Positions 46,891 to 54,741 of a DNA stretch of 64,000 nt are shown here, one piece after another (within the stretch, counting starts at the first letter, position 1; each line of letters opens with the position of its first letter). The DNA lies in assembly GCF_003933745.1 (NCBI RefSeq), contig NZ_RSEB01000001.1, positions 372,001-436,000 on the forward strand. The letters are read 5' to 3'. The position numbers and the translations under genes were made by a program. The stretch comes from Glycomyces terrestris (lineage in GTDB: Bacteria; Actinomycetota; Actinomycetes; Mycobacteriales; Micromonosporaceae). The notes beneath the pieces were generated by a model, which was given only the letters and a program-made list of their open reading frames with translations, did no database searches and was not told where the DNA came from.

Positions 46891-46983
46891 AATCTTCCCG
46901 GCCCTTTCGGGTGGGCCCGGTCAGCGCGCCGTCCCTGTTCAGGCGGTCCGCGGAGTGTCGGTGGTGGATGGGAGCATGGTGGC

Positions 46984-49059
46984 ATGACGACGATCCCCAC
47001 GGCTCCGGCCGATCTCCTCGCCGACGAGTCCGCGTACCTCGACGCGGTGGCCCGGGCCCGGCAGGCCGCCGACGCCTATTACGGGTCGGGCGAGTCCTCG
47101 ATGGACGACGACACGTACGACCGGCTGCTGCGCGGGATCACCGCGTTCGAGGTCGAGCACCCCGACCTGGTCGCCGCCGACTCCCCCACGCGCGAGGTCG
47201 CCGCGGGGGTGACCTCGGGCGATGTCGAGCACGCGGTGCGGATGCTGAGCCTGGGCAACGTGTTCTCCGAGGAGGACCTGCGGGACTGGGCGGCGAGCCT
47301 GGAGCGGCGCCTGGGCGGCCGGCCGGTCGCGGCGTGGGTGGTCGAGCCGAAGCTCGACGGCGTCGCGCTCGCGGCCCGCTACCGGGACGGGAGGCTGGTG
47401 CAGCTGGTCACCCGCGGCGACGGGAGCACCGGCGAGGACGTCTCGCACGTCATCGGCGACCTGGTCGGCCTGCCGCGGGAGCTCGCCGAGCCGGTCACGA
47501 TCGAGGTCCGCGGCGAGGTGCTGATGACCGAGGAGCAGTTCGCGGCGGCGAACGAGGCGCGGGCCGCGCACGGCGGGGCCGTGTTCGCCAACCGCCGCAA
47601 CGCCTCCAGCGGGTCGCTGCGGGCCAAGGACCGGCCCTACCGGGTGCAGCAGACGTTCTTCGCCTACGACGCGCTCACCGACCCGGCGCACACGAGCGAC
47701 CCCGGCCTGGCCGAGCTGCCGCACAGCGAGCTCATCGCGCGCCTGGCGGACCTCGGGCTCGGCACCACGCTGGGGACGCCGGTCGGCACGCTGGCGTGCG
47801 CCGACCTGGAGGCGGTGCTCGCCCGGATCGAGGCGATCGGGACGATGCGCCCCGACCTCGCGTACGAGCTCGACGGCGCCGTCGTCAAGGCCGACCTGCC
47901 CGCCGACCGGGCCGAGGCCGGCACCGGCTCGAGGGTCCCGCACTGGGCCACGGCGTACAAGTACCCTGCGGCGCAGAAGATCACGACCCTCCTGGGGGTC
48001 GAGTGGAGTGTGGGCCGCACCGGCGTCATCGCCCCGCGCGCCGTGCTGGAACCGGTCGAGGTCGGCGGCACCACGATCACGTACGCGACGCTCCACAACC
48101 CGGCGGACATCCGCCGCCGCGACCTCATGATCGGCGACCAGGTCACCGTCTACCGGGCCGGCGAGGTCATCCCCCGCGTGGAGGGCGCGATGACGACGCT
48201 GCGCACCGGCGCGGAGCAGGTGATCGAGTTCCCCGAGGCGTGCCCTCGCTGCGGCGCGGCCATCGACCGCAGCCAGGAGCGGTGGCGGTGCGAGCGCGGC
48301 CGCGCCTGCGGGCAGGTGGAGGCGATCCGGTACGCGGTCGCCCGCGACTGCCTCGACATCGAAGGGCTCGGTGAGAAGCTCGTCGTGCAGCTGGTCGAGA
48401 AGGGCATGATCGAGGACTTCGCGGACCTCTTCTCGCTCACGCGCGAGCAGCTGCTCGACCTCGACCGCATGGGCGAGGTGAGCGCCGACAAGCTCCTGGC
48501 CGCGATCGGCGACGCCCGCAGCCGGCCGCTCAACCGCGTGTTCTGCGCCCTCGGGGTCCTGGGCACCGGCCGGTCCATGTCGCTGCGCATCGCCGGGTAC
48601 TTCGGGTCGATGGACGCGATCCAGGCCGCCGACGCGGTGGCGCTGGAGCGGGTGGACGGCATCGGCGGCGAGAAGGCCCCGGTCATCGTCGCGGAGGTCG
48701 CGGAGCTGGCGCCGGTGATCGCCAAGCTCAAGGCCGCGGGCGTCAACCTCGAGCAGCCCGGCTGGGTGCCGCTGCCGGCCCCTGACGCCGAGCCCGAGGA
48801 GAGCGGACTCCCGTTGCACGGCATGGCCGTCGTCGTCACCGGCGGCATGACCGGGCCCTTGGCCGAGCACTCGCGGACCCAGATGAACGAGCTCATCGCC
48901 CGCGCGGGCGGCAAGGCGTCGTCGAGCGTCTCCAAGCGCACCGGGCTCGTCGTCGCCGGTGAGAAGGCGGGCTCCAAACTCGACAAGGCGAACGACCTCG
49001 GGATCGAGGTCATCACGCCCGAGCAGTTCGCCGAACGCCTCGCCGAGTTCCTGGAGTGA
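46984..49059 (+). CDS. ligA: NAD-dependent DNA ligase LigA
   Basis: The enzyme seals nicks using NAD+. All domains are in place over 691 residues: Ia, adenylation domain with AMP-accepting Lys123 in [43 protein letters not shown] and OB fold. Then come zinc finger Cys420/423/436/442, helix-hairpin-helix motifs ([25 protein letters not shown]) and BRCT at about 600-691. Some usually invariant HhH positions differ ([15 protein letters not shown]), so it might be a second LigA paralogue and not the housekeeping copy. No gat or other usual ligA neighbours. The ATG has only a weak ribosome site. Confidence 0.95.
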   Translation: MTTIPTAPADLLADESAYLDAVARARQAADAYYGSGESSMDDDTYDRLLRGITAFEVEHPDLVAADSPTREVAAGVTSGDVEHAVRMLSLGNVFSEEDLRDWAASLERRLGGRPVAAWVVEPKLDGVALAARYRDGRLVQLVTRGDGSTGEDVSHVIGDLVGLPRELAEPVTIEVRGEVLMTEEQFAAANEARAAHGGAVFANRRNASSGSLRAKDRPYRVQQTFFAYDALTDPAHTSDPGLAELPHSELIARLADLGLGTTLGTPVGTLACADLEAVLARIEAIGTMRPDLAYELDGAVVKADLPADRAEAGTGSRVPHWATAYKYPAAQKITTLLGVEWSVGRTGVIAPRAVLEPVEVGGTTITYATLHNPADIRRRDLMIGDQVTVYRAGEVIPRVEGAMTTLRTGAEQVIEFPEACPRCGAAIDRSQERWRCERGRACGQVEAIRYAVARDCLDIEGLGEKLVVQLVEKGMIEDFADLFSLTREQLLDLDRMGEVSADKLLAAIGDARSRPLNRVFCALGVLGTGRSMSLRIAGYFGSMDAIQAADAVALERVDGIGGEKAPVIVAEVAELAPVIAKLKAAGVNLEQPGWVPLPAPDAEPEESGLPLHGMAVVVTGGMTGPLAEHSRTQMNELIARAGGKASSSVSKRTGLVVAGEKAGSKLDKANDLGIEVITPEQFAERLAEFLE

Positions 49060-49060
49060 G

Positions 49061-49366
49061 CTAGCGGTACCAGCCGTAGAAGCAGTTGGTGGGCCCGCCG
49101 TCGTAGTAGGCGTACGTCGTCCGCCAGGTGTTGTACGGCGAGTTGCCGGCGTTGATGTTGTTCATGCCGGGCCGCGCGCAGAAGTGGTCGTCGTCGCCGA
49201 AGACGTGCTCGACCGTGAGCATCACGTTCGTGGTGCCGCAGTGGTTGTAGTCCTGGGTGCCGTCGCCCTGCCAGCCGCAGGGCGCGGCCGAGGCCGGGGC
49301 GGCGAGCGCCAGGCCCGCCGCCGCGGCCAGGACGCCCGCGGCGAGCGCGGTACGGATGATCCTCAT
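49061..49366 (-). CDS. secreted small cysteine protein, DUF6355-like
   Basis: A 101-residue exported protein: signal peptide ending near APASAA (residue 28), then a mature domain with four cysteines in two expected disulphides (PCGW, NHCGTT, HFCARPG, TNCFYG). The pattern CGxxx(D/x)xxYNHCGxTxVxxxV resembles the DUF6355 family of secreted proteins from actinomycete loci. GAGGGGG stands eight bases before the ATG. Its stop is one base after the ligA stop on the opposite strand. Confidence 0.7.
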   Translation of the reverse strand: MRIIRTALAAGVLAAAAGLALAAPASAAPCGWQGDGTQDYNHCGTTNVMLTVEHVFGDDDHFCARPGMNNINAGNSPYNTWRTTYAYYDGGPTNCFYGWYR

Positions 49367-49754
49367 TGGATGTTCCCCCTCGTGTCAATGTGGATTGCCG
49401 CGAGCAGGCTAGCACTGGGCGTTTCGGGACGAGAGCGGACTTATGGCCGCGCCGGGCGGACGGGCCGAACCGGAATGGCACGAAACCGGGAACAAGCGGA
49501 ATCCTGTGACGCACGGCATCGGAATCGCCCTGCGCGGGAGGCGAAGCGGACTGCCGTCCGCGGTCGCCGACGGCTCGTTCACCGGGCGCTGCCTGGGGTT
49601 TCGCCTGGGCGGGCGCGGTCGTCGACGCTGGCGCCGGAGACCGCTTGAGGGCCGCGGCGAAGCGCGCACCTCCGTCCGCCCGGTTTGCCGGCGCGTTCTA
49701 GGGTGCTGAATTGAAAGCACCGAACACTTCTCGACACGAGGCAGGGAGAGAGCG
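49367..49754. other. non-coding divergent spacer
   Basis: This 388-bp gap lies between the DUF6355-like gene and the acidic repeat gene. I see no gene. A possible promoter for the 49755 gene is GTTT - 14 bp - GGGTGC (near 49681-49704), with TAGGGT overlapping; a GCAGGGAGAG ribosome site follows. Confidence 0.45.
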
Positions 49755-50201
49755 ATGAGCGATTTCGACACGACCGGCGACGACTACACCGCCGACGACT
49801 ACGGCACGACCGACGAGTTCTCCACCGACGACTCGGCCTCGTACACCGACACGTACGGGGACTACACCGCCGAGGCCGAGCTCGACCTCGACGGCGACGG
49901 CCTGGAGGAGTCGATCGGCCTGGACACCAACGCCGACGGCATCGACGACACCTTCGACTCGGACTTCAACAACGACGGCTTCATCGAGCAGTCCGTGACC
50001 GACGTGGACGCCGACGGCATCGCCGAGTCCGCCATGATCGACACCGACGGCGACGGCGACCTCGACCAGATCCTCACCGACAGCGACGAGGACGGCTGGG
50101 CGGACACCGTCGAGTCCGACACGAACAACGACGGCGTCATCGACGAGGTCCAGATCGACTACGACACGGACGGCGTCATCGACGAGGTCCAGTCGTACTA
50201 A
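49755..50201 (+). CDS. acidic protein with Asp-rich calcium-type (TSP3-like) repeats
   Basis: A 148-residue extremely acidic protein without signal peptide. The first 40 residues are Asp/Thr/Tyr-rich (DDYTADDYGTTDEFSTDD). The rest is about eight 12-residue repeats of the kind D-x-D-x-D-G-hydrophobic-x-E (LDLDGDGLEES, DTNADGIDDT, DTDGDGDLDQ, DTNNDGVIDEV), as in thrombospondin type 3 or EF-like calcium loops. It probably binds several calcium ions. How it leaves the cell, or whether it does, is unknown. Confidence 0.78.
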   Translation: MSDFDTTGDDYTADDYGTTDEFSTDDSASYTDTYGDYTAEAELDLDGDGLEESIGLDTNADGIDDTFDSDFNNDGFIEQSVTDVDADGIAESAMIDTDGDGDLDQILTDSDEDGWADTVESDTNNDGVIDEVQIDYDTDGVIDEVQSY

Positions 50202-50221
50202 GCACCTGTTCGACGCGCGGC

Positions 50222-50254
50222 GGCGCGGCCCGGATCTCCGATCCGCGCCGCGCC
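50222..50254 (+). terminator. terminator after the acidic repeat gene
   Basis: GGCGCGG / CCGCGCC outer arms and GGATC / GATCC inner arms form a hairpin with a 3-base internal mismatch, 21 bases beyond the stop. Confidence 0.55.
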
Positions 50255-50451
50255 GTCGTCATTTCCGGAGGGGTCCGGGCCGCGGACGGTGCGTCAGGTG
50301 GAGCGACGCCCGACGGCGACCGGCTCGGGCGCGGCCGCGGGCGCGGGTGCGCGCCGTGCCGTCCTCATTTCCGGAGGAGTCCGGGCCGCGGACGGTGCGT
50401 CAGGTGGAGCGACGCCCGACGGCGACCGGCTCGGGCGCGGCCGCGGGCGCG
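50251..50451. repeat. 106-bp tandem duplication copying the 3' end of the P-type ATPase gene
   Basis: Bases 50251-50345 and 50357-50451 are nearly identical over about 95 bp (for example CATTTCCGGAGG(G/A)GTCCGGG and GCGTCAGGTGGAGCGACGCC in both). The right-hand copy contains the last 17 codons and stop of the ATPase gene; the left-hand copy repeats the same coding end and downstream bases outside the gene. Confidence 0.9.
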
Positions 50452-52301
50452 CGCCGTTCCGGCCAGTGCCGCGAGGACAGCAGGCGCAGGCCGTTGAGGC
50501 CCACCACGACCGTGGACAGCTCGTGCCCGGCCACGCCGAGGACCATCGGCAGGTGCCCGAAGAGGTCCCACGCGGCGAGCACGACGATCACGGCCGCCGC
50601 GAACGCGAGGTTCGCCCACGCGATCCGGCGCGCCCGGCGCGACAGGTCCACGAGCGCGGGCAGGGCGGTGAGCCGGCGGCCGACCAGGACCACGTCCGCG
50701 GCCTGGAGCGCCAGGTCGGAGGCGGTGCCGCCCATGGCCGCGCCGACGTGGGAGGCGGCCAGCGCGGGCGCGTCGTTGACGCCGTCGCCGACGTAGAGGG
50801 TCCGGGTGCCGGCGAGGCGGTCGGCCTTGTCCCCCGGGAGCAGTGCCGCCTCGACCGCGCCGATGCCGACCGCGGCGGCGACGCGGTCGGCCGCGGCGGC
50901 GTGGTCGCCGGTGAGCAGGCGCGGGGCGGTGGCGGTGCGCGCCCGGAGCGACGCGACCGCTTGGGTCGCTTCGGGTCGGACGGTGTCGGTGAGGCCGATG
51001 ACGCCGATGGCGCGTCCGTCGGCGACGACGACCGCGACGGTGAGGCCCTGGGCGGCGAACTCGGCAGCGGTGCGCTGGGCGGCCTCGTCGTCGCCGAGGA
51101 GCACGGGGTGGCCGACCGCGACGTCGGTGCCGTCGACGCGGGCGCGGACGCCGCGCCCGGGGACGGCCGTGAACGCCTCCACGGGCAAGGCCGGGCCGAT
51201 ACCGGCCAGGACGCGGCCGACGGGGTGCTCGCTGCGGGCCTCGGCGGAGGCGACGAGGGCCCGCAGGCGGGCTTCGTCGCCGTGGAGGACGTCGATGCGG
51301 GCCACGGCCGGTTCGCCGCTGGTGAGGGTGCCGGTCTTGTCGAAGGCGACCGCGTCGACCTCGGCGAGGCGCTCCATCATGAGGGCGCTCTTGACGAGCA
51401 CGCCGTGGCGGCCGGCGAGGGCGACGGCGGCCAGGAGCGGGGGCATGGTGGCGAGGACGATCGCGCAGGGGCTGGCGACGATCATGAAGGTCATGGCGCG
51501 CAGCAGGACCGGTTCGAACGCGGCGCCGGCCAGGAGCGGGATCGCGATGAGCGCGAGGGTGGCGCCGACGACGGCGAGCGAGTAGGGCTGCTCGACGCGC
51601 TCGATGGTCAGCTGGGTCTGGGACTTCGCCTCGGAGGCCTCCTCGACCTGGCGGGCGACGCGGGCCAGGACCGAGTCGGCGCTGGAGCGGTCGACGCGCA
51701 CTTCGAGCGCGCCGGTGCCGTTGACGGTCCCGGCCAGGACGGCGGAACCGGGGGCCTTGCGGCCGGGCAGGGCCTCGCCGGTGAGCGTGGACTCGTCGAC
51801 CTCCGACTCCCCCGCGGCGACGGTGCCGTCGGCGGGGACGCGGTCGCCGGGCCGGACCAGCACGAGGTCGCCGGGCAGGAGGTCGGCGGCGTCCACGTGG
51901 GTCTCGCGGCCGTCGGCGAGGCGCACGGCCCGCTCGGGCGCGTGTTCGAGCAGGCTCCGCACGGAGTCGGCGGTCCGCTCGGTCAGGACCGCTTCGAGGG
52001 CGCCGGAGGTCGCGAAGATGACGATGAGGAGCGCGCCGTCGAACCACTGGCCGATGGCCGCGGCGGCGAGGGCGGCCAGGACCATGAGCAGGTCGACTTC
52101 GAAGCGGGGCTTGGCAAGCGCGCTCAGGCCGTCCCAGGCGGGGCCCCAGCCTCCGGCGGCGTAGCAGGCGGCGTAGGCGGCGGTCCAGACCCAGGTCGGG
52201 GCGCCGCCGAACTGGGCGGCGGCGCCGACCGCGAAGAGGGCGAGCGCGGCGGCGGCCCAGCGCACGTCGGGCAGGCGGAACATGCTCATGAACATGCGCA
52301 T
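50400..52301 (-). CDS. heavy-metal-translocating P1B-type ATPase
   Basis: A cation efflux pump of 633 residues. TM helices at about 10-45 and 70-115; actuator loop with STLTGEALPGRK; TM metal-site motif IVASPCAIVLATMPPLL (SPC); phosphorylation DKTGTLTSGEP; EARSEHPVGR (HP locus); TGDHAAAADRVAAAVG; hinge GDGVNDAPALAASHVG; C-terminal helices ending in ELSTVVVGLNGLRLL. There is no N-terminal CxxC domain. The short N-terminus and the zinc/cobalt-type ArsR next to it suggest Zn2+, Co2+, Cd2+ or Ni2+ export. Several in-frame ATGs (52301, 52295, 52289, 52283) can serve as start. Confidence 0.9.
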   Translation of the reverse strand: MRMFMSMFRLPDVRWAAAALALFAVGAAAQFGGAPTWVWTAAYAACYAAGGWGPAWDGLSALAKPRFEVDLLMVLAALAAAAIGQWFDGALLIVIFATSGALEAVLTERTADSVRSLLEHAPERAVRLADGRETHVDAADLLPGDLVLVRPGDRVPADGTVAAGESEVDESTLTGEALPGRKAPGSAVLAGTVNGTGALEVRVDRSSADSVLARVARQVEEASEAKSQTQLTIERVEQPYSLAVVGATLALIAIPLLAGAAFEPVLLRAMTFMIVASPCAIVLATMPPLLAAVALAGRHGVLVKSALMMERLAEVDAVAFDKTGTLTSGEPAVARIDVLHGDEARLRALVASAEARSEHPVGRVLAGIGPALPVEAFTAVPGRGVRARVDGTDVAVGHPVLLGDDEAAQRTAAEFAAQGLTVAVVVADGRAIGVIGLTDTVRPEATQAVASLRARTATAPRLLTGDHAAAADRVAAAVGIGAVEAALLPGDKADRLAGTRTLYVGDGVNDAPALAASHVGAAMGGTASDLALQAADVVLVGRRLTALPALVDLSRRARRIAWANLAFAAAVIVVLAAWDLFGHLPMVLGVAGHELSTVVVGLNGLRLLSSRHWPERRAPAAAPEPVAVGRRST

Positions 52302-52306
52302 GATCT

Positions 52307-52328
52307 TATCTTCGCAATTACGAAGATA
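52307..52328. promoter_or_regulatory. ArsR/SmtB-type operator
   Basis: TATCTTCG-CAATTA-CGAAGATA is a perfect 8-bp inverted repeat with a 6-bp centre in the divergent gap between the ATPase (52301) and ArsR (52353) genes. It immediately precedes the ATPase start, so that gene's leader must be very short. It resembles SmtB/CzrA half-sites in being AT-rich dyads. Confidence 0.8.
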
Positions 52329-52352
52329 GCAAGGTACGGTAGGCTGGAGCGC

Positions 52353-52685
52353 ATGCACGAGAGCATCCCGGACTTCACGATGCCGGACGACGAGCAGGTC
52401 CAGGCGGCCGCCGACGCGCTGCGGATGCTCGCCGACCCCACCCGGCTCAAGCTCATGTGGGCGCTCCTCCAGGGCGAGGAGAACGTGGCGTGCCTGGCGG
52501 AGCTCACCGGGGCCCGGCCGACCGCCGTCAGCCAGCACCTCGCCAAGCTCCGCCTGGCCGGCCTCGTCCAGACCCGCCGCGAGGGCACCTTCGTCTACTA
52601 CTCCGTGACGGCCGACGGGCACCTGCGCCCGCTCGTGGAGCAGGCCCTCGGCCACGCCGCCCACACCGTCCGGCAGCGGGTCTAG
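52353..52685 (+). CDS. metal-sensing ArsR/SmtB-family repressor (CzrA/NmtR-like alpha5 site)
   Basis: A 110-residue winged-helix repressor: LRMLADPTRLKLMWALLQGEENVACLAELTG, recognition helix RPTAVSQHLAKLRLAGLV, wing TRREGTFVYYSV. In the last helix Asp88-x-His90 and His101-x-x-His104 have exactly the spacing (0, 2, 13, 16) of the CzrA and NmtR alpha5 sites that bind Zn/Co or Ni/Co. The alpha3 Cys-x-Cys pair of ArsR/CadC is missing; only one Cys remains. This predicts release of the operator by Zn2+, Co2+ or Ni2+ and induction of the divergent ATPase. Confidence 0.92.
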   Translation: MHESIPDFTMPDDEQVQAAADALRMLADPTRLKLMWALLQGEENVACLAELTGARPTAVSQHLAKLRLAGLVQTRREGTFVYYSVTADGHLRPLVEQALGHAAHTVRQRV

Positions 52686-53803
52686 CCGACGCGGTTGCGG
52701 CGGCCGCCGGTGCGGCCGGTCATGCGCGCGGGGACCGCGGTCTTCGCGCGGTAGAACTTGAGCGGGCTCGAGGAGACGGCCTCCTTGTAGGCGACGGCGG
52801 CGCGTCCCTTGAGGTACCAGCGGCTCGGCGTGTCGTCGGGCTTGGTGAACTGGATGACGGCGTCCTTGCGGCCCAAGGAGACCGGCTGGTGGAAGTAGCC
52901 GAAGCGGAACGGCCGCGGCTCCTTGCCGCGGAGCAGCCGGGTGATCGACTCGGCGGTGTGGGCGGCCGAGGGGATGCCGGACTGGCAGGTGCCGTGGAGG
53001 GTCCCGAAGCCCTGGCGGATCGCGGCGGCGTCGCCGACGGCGAACACCTCCGGGTGGGAGACCGACCGCAGAGTGGCGTCGACGGCGACGCGGCCGGCGT
53101 CGTCCACGGCGATCCCGGCCTCGGCCGCGAGCGGCGAGTACGCGACGCCGGTGGTCCACAAGGTCACGTCCGTGGCGAGGCGCTCGCCGCCGGCGAGCTC
53201 GACCGCGCCGGGCAGGACCCGGGCGACGGCGGCGCCGGTGCGGACCTCGATCCCCAGCCGCTCCAGGGCCTTCGCGAGGTGGGCGCGGGCCTTCGGGCCC
53301 ATCATGGCCGCGGGCTCGCCGCGGGAGACGAGCCGCACCCGCAGGCGCGGGCAGGCCTCGGCGGCCTCGGTGGCGGCCTCGACGCCGGTCAGGCCCGCGC
53401 CGCACACGGTCAGGACGCCGTCCGCGTGGTCGCGCAGGGCGACGGCGAACTTCGGGTCGTCGATGGTGAAGGCGTGCTCGACGCGCGGCGTGGCCGATCC
53501 GATGGCGTACACGAGGTAGTCGTAGGCGAGTTCGCGGCCGTCCTCGAGGAGCACGGCGCGCCGCGCGGTGTCGATGCCGGCCGCGCGGCCCTTCACGAAC
53601 GCGACGCCGGCGGGCGCGACGATGCCCGGGATCGAGTGGGCGCCGAGGTCCTGCCCGACGGCGGCCTGGTGCTGGCGCAGGCGCTCGTCGAACACGTCGG
53701 TCGGGTTGAGCAGGGTCACGCGGGCGGCGTCGGTGCGCCGGGCGATGCCGGTCGCGGCCATCATGCCGGTATAGCCGGCGCCGAGGATCAGGATGTCGTT
53801 CAT
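52682..53803 (-). CDS. NDH-2-like FAD-dependent pyridine nucleotide-disulphide oxidoreductase
   Basis: A 373-residue flavoprotein with two Rossmann motifs: FAD site ILGAGYTGMMAA at residues 6-17 and NADH site TVCGAGLTGVEAATEAA near 131. AVGDAA binds the FAD ribityl end, and IGSATPR and LWTTGV are as in type II NADH dehydrogenases. No CxxC redox pair. The sigma factor gene is directly upstream on the same strand (49 bases); ECF41 sigma genes commonly have such an oxidoreductase as neighbour and target. Confidence 0.87.
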   Translation of the reverse strand: MNDILILGAGYTGMMAATGIARRTDAARVTLLNPTDVFDERLRQHQAAVGQDLGAHSIPGIVAPAGVAFVKGRAAGIDTARRAVLLEDGRELAYDYLVYAIGSATPRVEHAFTIDDPKFAVALRDHADGVLTVCGAGLTGVEAATEAAEACPRLRVRLVSRGEPAAMMGPKARAHLAKALERLGIEVRTGAAVARVLPGAVELAGGERLATDVTLWTTGVAYSPLAAEAGIAVDDAGRVAVDATLRSVSHPEVFAVGDAAAIRQGFGTLHGTCQSGIPSAAHTAESITRLLRGKEPRPFRFGYFHQPVSLGRKDAVIQFTKPDDTPSRWYLKGRAAVAYKEAVSSSPLKFYRAKTAVPARMTGRTGGRRNRVG

Positions 53804-53852
53804 GCCCCAAGGACGGGCGCGGCGGCGCGGACGTGAGGTCGTGTGACAACCG

Positions 53853-54701
53853 TCACATGTTCAGGGCGCCGAGCTTCTCCGGGTTGGAGATCAGGTGGAT
53901 CTCCTCCACGACCCCGTCGACCAGGTGCAGCATGATGACCACCACGGCGGTCTTCCCGGAGCGGACGACGATCGCCGGGCCGCCGTTGACCTCGGCGAAC
54001 TCGACGGCCGGGTCCGCGGGCATGCGGCCCGCGAAGGTGATCAGCGCGCGGGCGACCAGCTCCATGCCGTGGACGGTCTTGCGCGGGGCCGGGGCGAGCC
54101 CGCCGCCGTCGCACACGAGGGCGACGTCCGGGGCGAGGATGCCCATGAGGGCGGCCAGGTCGCCGCCCGCGCAGGCGTCCATGAACGAGACCGTGGCGCG
54201 CTCGCGGGTGACCGGGTCGGTGTCGTAGCGGCGGCGCTTGGCGTCCACGTGCTCGCGGGCCCGCTTCGCGGTCTGGCGCACCGACTCCTCGCTGCGGTCG
54301 AGGATCGCGGCGATCTCGCGGTGCGAGTACCCGAACGCCTCCCGCAGCACGAACACCGCCCGCTCCAGCGGGGACAGGGACTCGAGCACGAGGAGCATCG
54401 CCGAGGAGACCGAGTCGGCGAGCGCGAGGTCGTCCGCGGGGTCGCCGCCGGTGGGCACGGGTTCGGGCAGCCACGGGCCGACGTAGGCGACGCGGGCGGC
54501 CTGGGCGCTGCGGAGCCGGTCGATCGCGAGGCGGGTGGTGACGGTGACGAGGTACGCGGTCGGGTCCTCGACCTCGGCCGCGTCGACGCGGTGCCATCGC
54601 AGCCACGCCTCCTGGACGACGTCCTCGGCGTCGGTCACCGTGCCGAGGACGCGGTACGCGACCGCTTGCAGCAGCCCCCGCCGGTCCTCGAACACGTCCA
54701 T
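53853..54701 (-). CDS. ECF41/SigJ-type RNA polymerase sigma factor with SnoaL-like C-terminal domain
   Basis: A 282-residue sigma factor. Region 2 (LLQAVAYRVLGTVTDAEDVVQEAWLRW) and region 4 (LSPLERAVFVLREAFGYSHREIAAILDRSEESVRQTAKRARE) are followed by a 110-residue NTF2/SnoaL-like domain (FMDACAGGDLAALMGILAPDVALVCDGGG). The fused domain, which replaces an anti-sigma factor in ECF41, and the following NADH-dehydrogenase-like gene fit this group. The Asn-Pro-Glu-Lys (NPEKL) near the end is the ECF41 NPDKL motif position. Confidence 0.92.
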   Translation of the reverse strand: MDVFEDRRGLLQAVAYRVLGTVTDAEDVVQEAWLRWHRVDAAEVEDPTAYLVTVTTRLAIDRLRSAQAARVAYVGPWLPEPVPTGGDPADDLALADSVSSAMLLVLESLSPLERAVFVLREAFGYSHREIAAILDRSEESVRQTAKRAREHVDAKRRRYDTDPVTRERATVSFMDACAGGDLAALMGILAPDVALVCDGGGLAPAPRKTVHGMELVARALITFAGRMPADPAVEFAEVNGGPAIVVRSGKTAVVVIMLHLVDGVVEEIHLISNPEKLGALNM

Positions 54702-54741
54702 TCGGCAAGGATATCGGCGCCGCGCCGCCGCCCGCGGGCGG

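Noticed and set aside
49440-49660. Possible further copy of the 46.6-46.9 kb repeat in the gap before the acidic repeat gene
   Set aside because: Some words are alike (CGGAATCGCCCTGCGCGGGAGGCG), but the order and spacing of the other repeat blocks are not kept. The likeness is within what GC-rich spacers give by chance.
53842-53848. TGTCACA on the minus strand as a definite ECF41 promoter
   Set aside because: No CGTC lies at the required 16-base distance, so it is kept only as a tentative point in the findings and not listed as a promoter feature.
50400-53849. A 1149-codon open frame appearing to fuse the NADH-dehydrogenase region to the P-type ATPase
   Set aside because: The ATPase begins at about 52301 after its own operator. 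The upstream part is an out-of-frame reading of the 52682-53803 gene and the antisense of ArsR.
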